From Kurthia sibirica (GTDB lineage Bacteria > Bacillota > Bacilli > Bacillales_A > Planococcaceae): 64,000 bases of DNA. Below, in pieces: positions 46,124-54,872 of the stretch. The notes below the pieces were generated by a model. The model ran no database searches. It was not told the DNA's origin and was given only the letters and a program-made list of their open reading frames with translations. The stretch covers positions 62,001 to 126,000 of the forward strand of contig NZ_QFVR01000001.1 in NCBI RefSeq assembly GCF_003143975.1, given 5' to 3'. How positions within the stretch are numbered: the first letter of the stretch is position 1; every line of letters begins with the position of its first letter. Both the position numbers and the translations under genes were made by a program.

Positions 46124-47479
46124 ATGAAAACAATCGAATCAATGAAGGATAAAAAAGTTTTAGTACTTGGATTAGCAAAAAGTGGCGTTGCAGCTGCTGA
46201 GCTACTTCACAAGTTAGGCGCATTTGTGACGGTCAATGATGCAAAACCTTTTGAGGATAATAAAGAGGCACAGTCATTGCTTCAACAAGGAATTACGGTT
46301 ATTTGTGGACATCATCCAGAAGATTTACTGGATGACGGCTTTGAGTTAGTCGTGAAAAATCCTGGTATACCCTATACGAACCCAATTGTTGCAGATGCAC
46401 TTGCTAGAAAGCTTCCAATTTGGACAGAGGTGGAGCTAGCTTATCAAATAAGCGAAGCACCTTTAGTGGGTATTACAGGTTCAAATGGTAAAACAACGAC
46501 AACTTCATTGTTATTTGATGTACTACAAGCAAGTAAAAAAAACCCGCTAATTGCTGGTAATATTGGTACGGTTGCCTGTGGAGTAACAGCAAAAGCAACA
46601 GCTGATGAGGTAGTCGTAATGGAATTGTCATCATTCCAATTAATGGGCACAGAGACGTTCAAACCACATATTGCTATTTGGACAAATCTTTTTGAGGCAC
46701 ATATTGATTATCATGGCACAATGGCTGAATACGGAGAAGCGAAATTCAATATAACGCGCAATCAAGATGCAAATGATTATTTAATTTATAACGCAGATCA
46801 AGAAATTGTCTCGAATTTTGCAGCGCGTTCTAAAGCGCAACTTATCCCATTCTCCTCATCAACTATTTTAAAAGATGGTATAAGTGCAGATGACGACATG
46901 ATTTATTGGATGGGTGAACCATATATGCCACGTGATATTATTGCATTACCAGGTAAACACAACCTAGAAAACGTTCTATGTGTCATCGCTAGTGCTATTT
47001 TATTGCAATGTGATCAACAGGCGTTAGCGCACACATTACAAACATTTACTGGTGTAAAGCATAGAACGCAGTATGTAGGTGAATTCCAACAGCGTAAATT
47101 TTATAATGACTCGAAAGCGACAAATACTTTAGCAACCAAAAGTGCACTTTCAGCGTTTAATACACCGATTGTATTAATCGCTGGTGGTTTGGATCGCGGT
47201 CATTCATTTGAAGAATTGCGTCCTTATATGTCCAATGTTCGCGCAGTTGTCGTATCAGGTGAGACAAAAGTACGCTTTGCAGAATTTGCGAAGGATTGTG
47301 GCGTTTCAATTATCGCTACTGTTGATACAGTAAATGAAGCAGTACCAGAAGCATTTAGACTTTCAAAATCTGGTGATACCATATTATTGTCGCCGTCATG
47401 TGCGAGTTGGGATCAATATCCGAGTTTTGAAATTCGCGGCGATTTATTCATTGCAGCAGTAGAAAAACTACAACAATAA
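46124..47479 (+). CDS. murD: UDP-N-acetylmuramoylalanine-D-glutamate ligase
   Basis: 451 residues. Nucleotide loop G-I-T-G-S-N-G-K-T-T-T, E-L-S-S-F-Q-L, and the C-terminal N-D-S-K-A-T-N segment of Mur ligases. It adds D-Glu to UDP-MurNAc-L-Ala. Starts one base after the mraY stop with GGAGG inside mraY, so coupled. Confidence 0.97.
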   Translation: MKTIESMKDKKVLVLGLAKSGVAAAELLHKLGAFVTVNDAKPFEDNKEAQSLLQQGITVICGHHPEDLLDDGFELVVKNPGIPYTNPIVADALARKLPIWTEVELAYQISEAPLVGITGSNGKTTTTSLLFDVLQASKKNPLIAGNIGTVACGVTAKATADEVVVMELSSFQLMGTETFKPHIAIWTNLFEAHIDYHGTMAEYGEAKFNITRNQDANDYLIYNADQEIVSNFAARSKAQLIPFSSSTILKDGISADDDMIYWMGEPYMPRDIIALPGKHNLENVLCVIASAILLQCDQQALAHTLQTFTGVKHRTQYVGEFQQRKFYNDSKATNTLATKSALSAFNTPIVLIAGGLDRGHSFEELRPYMSNVRAVVVSGETKVRFAEFAKDCGVSIIATVDTVNEAVPEAFRLSKSGDTILLSPSCASWDQYPSFEIRGDLFIAAVEKLQQ

Positions 47480-47499
47480 AAAATGAGGGGTGAAAGGTC

Positions 47500-48249
47500 A
47501 TGCATAAAATAATTGATATAGAAGAACGTATTCCTGCACTCAAACAACGCAGAAAAAAAAGAAAAAATATACGTTTTTTCTTCCTGCTATTTATTTTAGC
47601 ACTTGCCTTACTAACCCTTCTTTATTTTCAATTACCAATCAGCCATATCAAAACAATTCACGTTGAGGGCGATAAAATTCAAACGAAGGAATTTTATATA
47701 AAACATAGTGGAATCACAGAAGGTGATTCATTATGGAGTTTTGATAACAAAAGAGTCATTACAAGTTTGGAAAATGAAGCTACAGTAAAAAAAGCCACAG
47801 TTCATAGAAGTTGGTTAAATTCGGTCGATATAAAACTTGTGGAAAATCGTCAAGTTGCACTTATAAAAGATGAAAATCGCTATAATTATGTACTGGAAAA
47901 TGGTGAAACATTATTGTTAAATGAACCACCAACACAATTCAACTTGCCCATCCTATTGAATATGTCAGATGGAAAAGTGCGTAAACAGTTAATCCTTCAA
48001 CTTCAAAAATTGGATCCAGAACTAGTGCAGTTAATTTCGCAAATTGAATCGACGCCATCTGCCGCGAATAATCAATCTATTCGATTGTATATGAATGATG
48101 GTTTTGAAGTGAGAGCAAACTATTCGAATCTAGCATCACGATTACAATACTATCCTTCAATTATTTCCCAACTAAACAAAGAAAAAAAAGGCGTTATTAA
48201 TTTAGAAATTGGTGGTTATTATAATTCGTATAAGCTAGAGTACAAATAA
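47500..48249 (+). CDS. divIB: cell division protein DivIB (FtsQ-like)
   Basis: 249 residues. Basic cytoplasmic tail (K-Q-R-R-K-K-R-K), membrane helix about 25-46, then a POTRA domain (I-K-T-I-H-V-E-G-D) and the beta domain. It belongs to the DivIB-FtsL-DivIC complex. Here it follows murD directly; the spoVE-murG-murB genes that intervene in Bacillus are absent. Confidence 0.92.
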   Translation: MHKIIDIEERIPALKQRRKKRKNIRFFFLLFILALALLTLLYFQLPISHIKTIHVEGDKIQTKEFYIKHSGITEGDSLWSFDNKRVITSLENEATVKKATVHRSWLNSVDIKLVENRQVALIKDENRYNYVLENGETLLLNEPPTQFNLPILLNMSDGKVRKQLILQLQKLDPELVQLISQIESTPSAANNQSIRLYMNDGFEVRANYSNLASRLQYYPSIISQLNKEKKGVINLEIGGYYNSYKLEYK

Positions 48250-48464
48250 AAAAGAACAGATACATAGTCATTCATTTATTTTTATACCTTTTTATGAAAT
48301 AATACTATTACCCGAAAAAATATTATGCTAATAAGTGTAAGAAATTGTTAATTCGGGTATAGAATGATGATTAAAGTATCGATTTCAATTGTTTGTGTGA
48401 AATGAGGCTGAAATCTAGATATACTGTATGTTTTAACAGTGATACAATATACTCATACGATATA
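48250..48464. other. intergenic between divIB and ftsA
   Basis: No gene. Contains a TGATACAAT extended -10 at 48440-48448 that may be a secondary ftsA promoter. Confidence 0.4.
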
Positions 48465-48493
48465 TTGATTACACTATGTAAAATTGATATGAT
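48465..48493 (+). promoter_or_regulatory. ftsA-ftsZ promoter
   Basis: TTGATT (48465-48470), 17-bp spacer, TATGAT (48488-48493) with extended TGA. Confidence 0.6.
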
Positions 48494-48559
48494 GAAAAAT
48501 CCGATGAAAGTTACATTTCAAAAAATTGATATAGAGAATATAAAAGGAGGTGTCATTAA

Positions 48560-49849
48560 TTGAGTCAGGCAGAATTATATGTGTCATTAGATATTGGTTC
48601 AAATTCGGTAAAATGCATTATTGGTGAAGTAAGTGATGCAGATACATTCAATGTCATCGGTTCAGGTAAAGTAAAATCTGCCGGTATTAAAAAAGGGAAT
48701 ATCGTTGACATTGATGCAGCCGTTGCTTCGATAAAAAAAGCAGTGAGCAGGGCAGAAGCTATGGTAGGGATGTCTGTTCACAAAGTTATTTTAGGTATTC
48801 CGGCAAACCAAGTAATGCTACAGGATGTTAAAGGTGTTGTAGCTATTAATTCTGAGAATAGAGAAATAACAGATGATGATTTATATAGAGTAATTGAATC
48901 AGCAGAAGTGATGTCAATTTCTCCAGATAGAGAGCGAGTAAATATCGTACGCCGCCAATTTTTTGTTGATAATTTATCTGAGATTAAAGACCCTCGTGGT
49001 ATGATCGGTATCCGACTTGAAATGGATGGGACATTGATTACGACATCTAAGACAGTTTTACATAATGTTCTACGTTGCGTAGAAAAAGCAGGATTAGAAA
49101 TTCAAGAAATTTATTTACAATCACTTGCTTCTGGCTATTTTGTTTTGACAGATGATGAAAAAACAAGAGGTACAGCATTTATTGATATCGGTGGCGAATC
49201 AACAACTATTTCCATTTATAAAAATGAACATTTCCAACATACTGCAATGATTCCACTTGGTGGTGACAATATTACAAAGGATTTATCCATTGTCTTGAAA
49301 ACACCTCTTGAACAGGCAGAGCAAATAAAATTAGATTATGGTCATGCTTTTTATGATCATGCTTCAGAGGATGAGCTGTTTACAGTTCCAGTCATTGGTT
49401 CAGATTCAAAAGAGCAGTTTAGCCAAAGGTATATATCTGAAATTATAGGTTCACGATTAGAGGAAATTTTCGATTTAGTAATCGATGAGCTTTATAATAT
49501 GGGGGTACAAGATTTACCAGGTGGCGTCGTATTGACGGGTGGCGTAGCAAAATTGGATGGCTTACAAGAATTAGCGCATGAAATGCTTCAAACACGCGTT
49601 AGAATCTATGTGCCAAATCAAATTGGTGTCCGCGAACCAGAGTATACGACAGCAGTAAGTTTAATTCATTACGCACATAAAGAATCGGAATTTTTCGATG
49701 ACTTTAGTGAAGAACCGACATTAACTTCTCCACAACCACAACAAAGCAAAAGAACTGAAAAAGAGTCAAAAGCAACTACGGCGAATGAGGAACCAAAAGA
49801 GAGCGTCATTGGTAAATTCAAAGGGTTCATGAATCGCTTTATACAATAG
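48560..49849 (+). CDS. ftsA: cell division protein FtsA
   Basis: 429 residues, actin-like ATPase: phosphate loops S-L-D-I-G-S-N-S-V-K and F-I-D-I-G-G-E-S-T-T, adenosine motif T-G-G-V-A-K-L. The C-terminal amphipathic helix (V-I-G-K-F-K-G-F-M-N-R-F) anchors FtsZ filaments to the membrane. TTG start after AAAGGAGGTG. Confidence 0.96.
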   Translation: MSQAELYVSLDIGSNSVKCIIGEVSDADTFNVIGSGKVKSAGIKKGNIVDIDAAVASIKKAVSRAEAMVGMSVHKVILGIPANQVMLQDVKGVVAINSENREITDDDLYRVIESAEVMSISPDRERVNIVRRQFFVDNLSEIKDPRGMIGIRLEMDGTLITTSKTVLHNVLRCVEKAGLEIQEIYLQSLASGYFVLTDDEKTRGTAFIDIGGESTTISIYKNEHFQHTAMIPLGGDNITKDLSIVLKTPLEQAEQIKLDYGHAFYDHASEDELFTVPVIGSDSKEQFSQRYISEIIGSRLEEIFDLVIDELYNMGVQDLPGGVVLTGGVAKLDGLQELAHEMLQTRVRIYVPNQIGVREPEYTTAVSLIHYAHKESEFFDDFSEEPTLTSPQPQQSKRTEKESKATTANEEPKESVIGKFKGFMNRFIQ

Positions 49850-49893
49850 AGTAGCGGTGTTCTACACAGAAGAACAAAAGAGGAGGAAATGAC

Positions 49894-51042
49894 ATGTTAG
49901 AATTTGAAACAAATGACGACGTTCTAGCGGTAATTAAAGTAATCGGCGTTGGCGGCGGTGGTAACAATGCTGTAAATAGAATGATTGAACACGGTGTTCA
50001 AGGTGTAGAATTCATCGCGGTAAACACAGATGCACAAGCATTAAAATTATCGAGCGCAGAAATTAAATTACAAATTGGTGGTAAATCTACACGTGGTCTT
50101 GGCGCAGGTGCAAACCCAGAAGTAGGTAAAAAAGCTGCTGAAGAAAGTAAAGAACAAATTGAAGAAGCATTGGCCGGGGCGGATATGGTATTCGTTACTG
50201 CAGGTATGGGTGGCGGTACGGGTACAGGTGCCGCGCCTGTAATCGCTCAAATTGCACGTGATTTAGGAGCCTTGACAGTTGGTGTTGTCACACGTCCATT
50301 TACATTTGAAGGGCGTAAGCGCCAATCTCAAGCACTTGCTGGTACGGAATCAATGAAAGAATCTGTTGATACACTCATCGTCATTCCAAACGACCGTTTA
50401 TTGGAAATTGTTGATAAGAGTACACCAATGCTTGAAGCATTCCGTGAAGCAGACAATGTCTTACGTCAAGGTGTGCAAGGTATTTCGGATCTAATCGCGG
50501 TACCTGGTCTAATCAACTTAGATTTTGCCGATGTAAAAACAATTATGTCTAACAAAGGTTCTGCATTGATGGGAATTGGTATTGCTTCAGGTGAAACACG
50601 CGCAGTGGAAGCCGCTAAAAAAGCAATTTCAAGTCCATTATTAGAAACATCAATTACAGGTGCTAAAGGTGTTCTGATGAATATAACTGGCGGAACAAGC
50701 CTAAGTCTTTATGAGGTGCAAGAAGCAGCAGCAATCGTTGCATCAGCATCAGATGAAGATGTAAATATTATTTTCGGATCCGTAATCAATGATGAATTAA
50801 AAGATGAAATCGTCGTGACAGTTATTGCCACTGATTTTAATGAAGAAATGATTACAAATGATTCGCGTCAACCACGCCCAGGTTTTGGTGTTCCACGCCA
50901 ACAACAAGCACCTCAACAAGCTACTCAACAAACGCAACAAGCACCAGTTGAACAGCAACAAACAATTCAAACGACGACGCAAACGTCGGATGATTCATTA
51001 GATGTTCCATCATTTTTACGCAATCGTAAAAACCGTCGCTAA
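49894..51042 (+). CDS. ftsZ: cell division protein FtsZ
   Basis: 382 residues, tubulin-like GTPase with G-loop G-G-G-T-G-T-G at 106-112 and the T7 N-L-D-F-A-D-V. A Gln-rich linker (about 325-365) leads to the C-terminal D-V-P-S-F-L-R-N-R peptide that binds FtsA and SepF. GAGGAGG precedes the ATG, 44 bp after ftsA. Confidence 0.98.
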   Translation: MLEFETNDDVLAVIKVIGVGGGGNNAVNRMIEHGVQGVEFIAVNTDAQALKLSSAEIKLQIGGKSTRGLGAGANPEVGKKAAEESKEQIEEALAGADMVFVTAGMGGGTGTGAAPVIAQIARDLGALTVGVVTRPFTFEGRKRQSQALAGTESMKESVDTLIVIPNDRLLEIVDKSTPMLEAFREADNVLRQGVQGISDLIAVPGLINLDFADVKTIMSNKGSALMGIGIASGETRAVEAAKKAISSPLLETSITGAKGVLMNITGGTSLSLYEVQEAAAIVASASDEDVNIIFGSVINDELKDEIVVTVIATDFNEEMITNDSRQPRPGFGVPRQQQAPQQATQQTQQAPVEQQQTIQTTTQTSDDSLDVPSFLRNRKNRR

Positions 51043-51106
51043 GCGGACAGTAACCTTTAAAAACTAAATGTTTGTTTATGCTTAGAAGTGGTTTCTTATA
51101 AGAATA

Positions 51107-51154
51107 TAAAATGGATTTAATTGAGATCATCAATTAAATCCATTTTTTTATGGA
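51107..51154 (+). terminator. terminator after ftsAZ
   Basis: AAAATGGATTTAATTGA / TCAATTAAATCCATTTT hairpin with T run. Confidence 0.9.
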
Positions 51155-51404
51155 TTTTTGTCAAATAAAGTGGGTAATAATTTAGGTTGAACGGAATGAT
51201 CGATTGCCCCCTATGCGATCTAGTATGAGTCTTGTAAGAATACAAGATTTTATATACGATTATTGAAAGTGGGGTTTCCTTTTATTAAGTAATTATGAAC
51301 AGAAAATCGTTTTCTAAATACATAAAAAGGGTATTATTCAAGGGTATAGAAATTTAGTAAATGAAGTAATAAAAATAGTTAATGCAACGAATCTCTTGTA
51401 TTCG
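51155..51404. other. intergenic after ftsZ
   Basis: About 250 bp without a gene, where spoIIGA, sigE and sigG lie in spore-forming Bacillales. No recognisable remnant of them is visible. Confidence 0.5.
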
Positions 51405-51433
51405 TTGAAAATTACAAGCTTGCTTGATACAAT
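51405..51433 (+). promoter_or_regulatory. ylmE-sepF promoter
   Basis: TTGAAA (51405-51410), 17-bp spacer, TACAAT (51428-51433) with extended TGA. Confidence 0.7.
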
Positions 51434-51467
51434 GAAACAATAAGTAACTTGAAAAGATGGGGATTAT

Positions 51468-52160
51468 ATGACAGCGATAGTAAATAATCTAAAGAAAATA
51501 CAACAAAATATTGATATAGCAGCTCAAAAAGTAGGACGTCAATCGGAAGCGGTTCAAATTATTGCCGTTACAAAGCAAGTTTCCGTTACAAGGGCGCAGG
51601 AGGCAATTGCGACCAATTTAGTCAATCTAGGAGAAAATCGTCCTGAGGGCTTACTTGAAAAGGCTGAAGCGATCGGCAATGACGCAGTTTGGCATTATAT
51701 TGGTTCTTTACAAACGCGAAAAGTAAAACAAGTAATCAATGCCATTGATTATTTACACTCCCTAGACCGCATGAATCTGGCACAGGAGATTGAAAAAAGG
51801 GCTATAGCGAAGGTCAAATGTTTTGTGCAAGTAAATGTGGCTGAAGAAGAAGCAAAGCATGGTTTAACTGTAGCGTCTACGATGGCATTCATCGAGGATC
51901 TTGCACAGTTTGAAAAAATAGAAGTTGTAGGTCTAATGACAATGGCACCAAATACTGCGGATGCTGCCATTATTCGTAGCACGTTTAAAAGCTTAAAAAA
52001 ACTACAACAAGAAGTCTCCGAACGTAACTTCAAGCATGCACCTTGTATGGAAGTTTCAATGGGTATGTCAAATGATTATGAAATCGCCGTTGAAGAAGGT
52101 GCAACTTTTGTTCGAATAGGAACGGCTTTAGTTGGGAATGAAGGAAGTGTTGCGAAATGA
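51468..52160 (+). CDS. ylmE: YggS-family PLP homeostasis protein (YlmE)
   Basis: 230 residues, alanine-racemase-like barrel without the second domain. The PLP-lysine motif A-V-T-K-Q-V is near residue 36, then G-E-N-R and E-V-S-M-G-M-S-N-D. The family buffers pyridoxal phosphate and amino-acid pools. GATGGGG precedes the ATG. Overlaps sepF by 4 bp. Confidence 0.94.
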   Translation: MTAIVNNLKKIQQNIDIAAQKVGRQSEAVQIIAVTKQVSVTRAQEAIATNLVNLGENRPEGLLEKAEAIGNDAVWHYIGSLQTRKVKQVINAIDYLHSLDRMNLAQEIEKRAIAKVKCFVQVNVAEEEAKHGLTVASTMAFIEDLAQFEKIEVVGLMTMAPNTADAAIIRSTFKSLKKLQQEVSERNFKHAPCMEVSMGMSNDYEIAVEEGATFVRIGTALVGNEGSVAK

Positions 52161-52759
52161 ATGTGAAAAATGTCTTGAAAAACTTTTTCTACTTAGATGA
52201 GGATGACAATGATCGCGAATATAATCATGCACGTGATCAGCAAGCTGAGCAAGCTCAAATTACCCGTCAGCAACAACAAACGCAGATTCAAAACGCACAG
52301 CAACAGCAACAACTAGCGAGACAGCAAGCAAATCAACAAAAACGTGATATGAAAAAACGTGAACAACAAAAAAATCAACCAATGGCAACACCGCTGGCTT
52401 CGACTACTAGTGTTCAACGTAAAGCTAAAAAACAGATGCCAGCGATTATCGATAATGATTTTATTAATGGTTCCAATCTTGTGAGTTTTACACAAAAAAC
52501 ATCAAAGGTTATTCTTTTTGAACCGCGTGTATACTCAGAGGCACAAGATATTGGGGATTGTTTGAAAAATAAAAAAGCCGCTGTCATTAATTTGCAGCGC
52601 ATAGATAAAGCGCAAGGAAAGCGAATTATCGATTTTTTAAGTGGAGCTATATTTGCTTTAAATGGAGATATCAAAAAAATCGGTGAAGATATCTTTTTAT
52701 GTACACCAGATAATGTTGAAGTAGACGGAAATATATCTGAGAACTACTTTGATGAATGA
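52157..52759 (+). CDS. sepF: cell division protein SepF
   Basis: 200 residues. The N-terminal amphipathic helix (V-K-N-V-L-K-N-F-F) binds the membrane, a long Gln-rich linker (about 25-75) follows, and the C-terminal SepF domain has F-E-P-R-V-Y-S-E-A-Q and F-L-S-G-A-I-F-A-L. SepF rings align FtsZ filaments. ATGA overlap with ylmE. Confidence 0.94.
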   Translation: MNVKNVLKNFFYLDEDDNDREYNHARDQQAEQAQITRQQQQTQIQNAQQQQQLARQQANQQKRDMKKREQQKNQPMATPLASTTSVQRKAKKQMPAIIDNDFINGSNLVSFTQKTSKVILFEPRVYSEAQDIGDCLKNKKAAVINLQRIDKAQGKRIIDFLSGAIFALNGDIKKIGEDIFLCTPDNVEVDGNISENYFDE

Positions 52760-52777
52760 GTTTGAGGAGATAAAAAA

Positions 52778-53044
52778 ATGATTTTATTATTAAATATACT
52801 AGGCCAAGCGTTTACAATTTATTCCTATGCAATTTTAGTCTATGTGTTAATGTCGTGGGTACCAGCGATTCAACAGTCTAAGTTTGGATTTTACCTTGGA
52901 AAAATTGTTGAACCATACTTAAATATTTTCAGAAGAATTATTCCACCAATTGGCATGATTGATATCTCGCCAATTGTAGCAATCTTAGCGTTACAATTTA
53001 TTGCACGTGGGGCATTGAATATCCTGTCATATCTCGTATTTTAA
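52778..53044 (+). CDS. ylmG: YggT family membrane protein (YlmG)
   Basis: 88 residues, two membrane helices, with V-L-M-S-W-V-P and the I-V-E-P-Y-L-N-I-F-R-R-I-I-P-P segment diagnostic of YggT. Linked to division and cell shape, mechanism unclear. GAGGAG precedes the ATG, 18 bp after sepF. Confidence 0.93.
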   Translation: MILLLNILGQAFTIYSYAILVYVLMSWVPAIQQSKFGFYLGKIVEPYLNIFRRIIPPIGMIDISPIVAILALQFIARGALNILSYLVF

Positions 53045-53057
53045 ACTGAAAAGATTA

Positions 53058-53092
53058 TGGCCCCACATACTTATGTGGGGTTATTTTTATAA
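53058..53092 (+). terminator. terminator after ylmG
   Basis: GCCCCACATA / TATGTGGGGT hairpin with TTATTTTT. Confidence 0.8.
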
Positions 53093-53109
53093 AAAGGATG
53101 ATGAAAAAA

Positions 53110-53898
53110 TTGGACAATATATTGCAGCATTTTAGACCGGAGGAACAAGAATTTATAACGCAAGTAACGGATTGGATAGATGATGTTACCGCGATGTATA
53201 CCGCAAAACTCACAGGTTTTCTTGATCCGCGTCAAGTCATGATTATGCAATCAATAATCGGACAAAATAACGATGTGAAAATGCAAGCAGAGGGATTAAT
53301 GCCAGACGCTGAAAGACAGCGCGTATTAATCTATCCGGACTATTTAGTACCGCAGTTCGATGATTTCAATATTATTTGCTATGAAATGAAATACCCCTCA
53401 AAATTTGTACAACTACATCATCCAGATGTATTAGGTTCTTTAGTTGCTTTAGGTTTAGACCGAAGTAAATTCGGGGATATTAGACTCAATGAGAGAAAAA
53501 TCCAATTTGTTGCTCAAAAGGAAGTTTCTAACTTCATTGAAATGAATTTAACGGCTATTAATAAAGTGAAGGTCCATCTATCCGTTATTTCACCTACAGC
53601 TGAATTGATTGTTAATGATGATGTCTGGATTGAACAATCTGAAACAATTTCATCTTTGAGAATTGATACAGTAATCGCAGCAGCCTATTCGATTTCAAGG
53701 CAAAAAGCTGCAATGCTTATTCAAGGTGGGAAAGTGAAAGTTAATTACCGCTTGCAAGAAAGTGTATCATTTGAAGTAGATGAAGGTGATCTATTATCGA
53801 TAAGAGGACAGGGGCGGCTTGCAATAAATGTGATTGCTGGTAGAACTAAAAAAGATAAAATTCGAGTAATTTTATCAAAATTAGAGCGGAAATCTTGA
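53110..53898 (+). CDS. ylmH: S4-domain RNA-binding protein YlmH
   Basis: About 262 residues. The C-terminal S4 domain (about 175-240) has R-I-D-T-V-I-A-A-A-Y-S-I-S-R-Q-K-A and G-K-V-K-V-N. Recent work on B. subtilis YlmH implicates it in rescue of stalled 50S complexes. TTG at 53110 aligns with the family start (M-D-N-I-L-Q-H-F) with AAAAAGGATG about 10 bp upstream; the ATG at 53098 sits too close to that site but cannot be excluded. Confidence 0.92.
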   Translation: MDNILQHFRPEEQEFITQVTDWIDDVTAMYTAKLTGFLDPRQVMIMQSIIGQNNDVKMQAEGLMPDAERQRVLIYPDYLVPQFDDFNIICYEMKYPSKFVQLHHPDVLGSLVALGLDRSKFGDIRLNERKIQFVAQKEVSNFIEMNLTAINKVKVHLSVISPTAELIVNDDVWIEQSETISSLRIDTVIAAAYSISRQKAAMLIQGGKVKVNYRLQESVSFEVDEGDLLSIRGQGRLAINVIAGRTKKDKIRVILSKLERKS

Positions 53899-53947
53899 TT
53901 TTTGCAAAAAAACATTATTTGAAGATGAACTATTACTAAAAAAAAGG

Positions 53948-53953
53948 TATAAT
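53948..53953 (+). promoter_or_regulatory. divIVA -10 box
   Basis: TATAAT about 40 bp before the start; the -35 at the correct distance (ATGAAC) is poor. Confidence 0.4.
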
Positions 53954-53991
53954 AAACCTATATTAAGTAAGTTGCGAAGGGGAGAAGAACT

Positions 53992-54501
53992 ATGCCAATA
54001 TCACCAATCGATATACATAATAAGGAATTTAATAGAGGCTTCAGAGGTTATAATGAAGACGAAGTAAATGAATTTCTTGAACAGCTTATGGAAGATTATA
54101 AGCTCGTATTGACAGATAAAAAAGAGGTAGAAGATCGACTTGCCTCTACGAATATTCGTCTAGGTCATTATAATTCTATGGAAGAAACGCTACAAAAATC
54201 GATTGTTGTGGCACAGGAAGCTGCCGAAGAAGTTCGTCGTAATTCGCAAAAAGAAGCGAAATTAATCGTTAAAGAGGCAGAGAAGAATGCAGATCGTATT
54301 GTCAACGAAGCATTATCCAAAGCGCGTCGAATTGCCATGGAGATTGAGGAACTTAAAAAGCAATCAAAAGTATTCCGTAATCGTTTCAAAATGATTGTAG
54401 AAGCACAATTAGATTTAATTGAATCGGATGATTGGGATCATTTAATGGAATATGAAGCAGATACGACAGAACTTGAACATTTAAATCTGCCGCAAGAATA
54501 G
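53992..54501 (+). CDS. divIVA: septum/pole placement protein DivIVA
   Basis: 169 residues. The N-terminal membrane-binding motif (I-D-I-H-N-K-E-F-N-R-G-F-R-G-Y) with the exposed Phe/Arg tip, then coiled coils to about 145. Recruits partners to curved membranes at poles and septa. GGGGAGAAG precedes the ATG. Confidence 0.95.
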   Translation: MPISPIDIHNKEFNRGFRGYNEDEVNEFLEQLMEDYKLVLTDKKEVEDRLASTNIRLGHYNSMEETLQKSIVVAQEAAEEVRRNSQKEAKLIVKEAEKNADRIVNEALSKARRIAMEIEELKKQSKVFRNRFKMIVEAQLDLIESDDWDHLMEYEADTTELEHLNLPQE

Positions 54502-54511
54502 TATTAGCTAC

Positions 54512-54540
54512 TTGACGAAAGCGCAGTGGTTTTTTATAAT
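54512..54540 (+). promoter_or_regulatory. ileS promoter
   Basis: TTGACG (54512-54517), 17-bp spacer, TATAAT (54535-54540), just upstream of the T-box leader. Confidence 0.8.
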
Positions 54541-54559
54541 GTCATCATATGTATAAAAG

Positions 54560-54798
54560 TATTGATAGAGACAGTAATTTATGAGAAATAATATAGCGAG
54601 TCGAGGATAGTGTAAGCTCGATTGACTTTTCATGAAGGAAGATCACTCTTGAACTAGATTATCGAAACATCAAGTAGATAATTTCGGCAACACACCGTTA
54701 AACGTGTTCTAAGAGGCATACGTTTTTTGTATGCAACTAGGGTGGTACCGCGAGAAATCTCCTCCTCGTCCCTTTGGGATGGGGAGGTTTTTTTATTT
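54560..54798 (+). promoter_or_regulatory. T-box riboswitch, isoleucine-specific
   Basis: Stem I region begins near 54565; the AG-bulge/loop elements and specifier loop give GAAGATCACTC with ATC at 54642-54644, an isoleucine codon matching the downstream gene. The T-box AGGGTGGTACCGCG is at 54739-54752, followed by the terminator CTCCTCGTCCC / GGGATGGGGAG with T run (54760-54797). Uncharged tRNA-Ile would stabilise the antiterminator. Confidence 0.95.
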
Positions 54799-54872
54799 CC
54801 TGAGAAATAAAATATAATAAAAGTTGATGTTCGAGCGATTAGCTCAAATAAATTTGAGGAGGAATAATCAAA

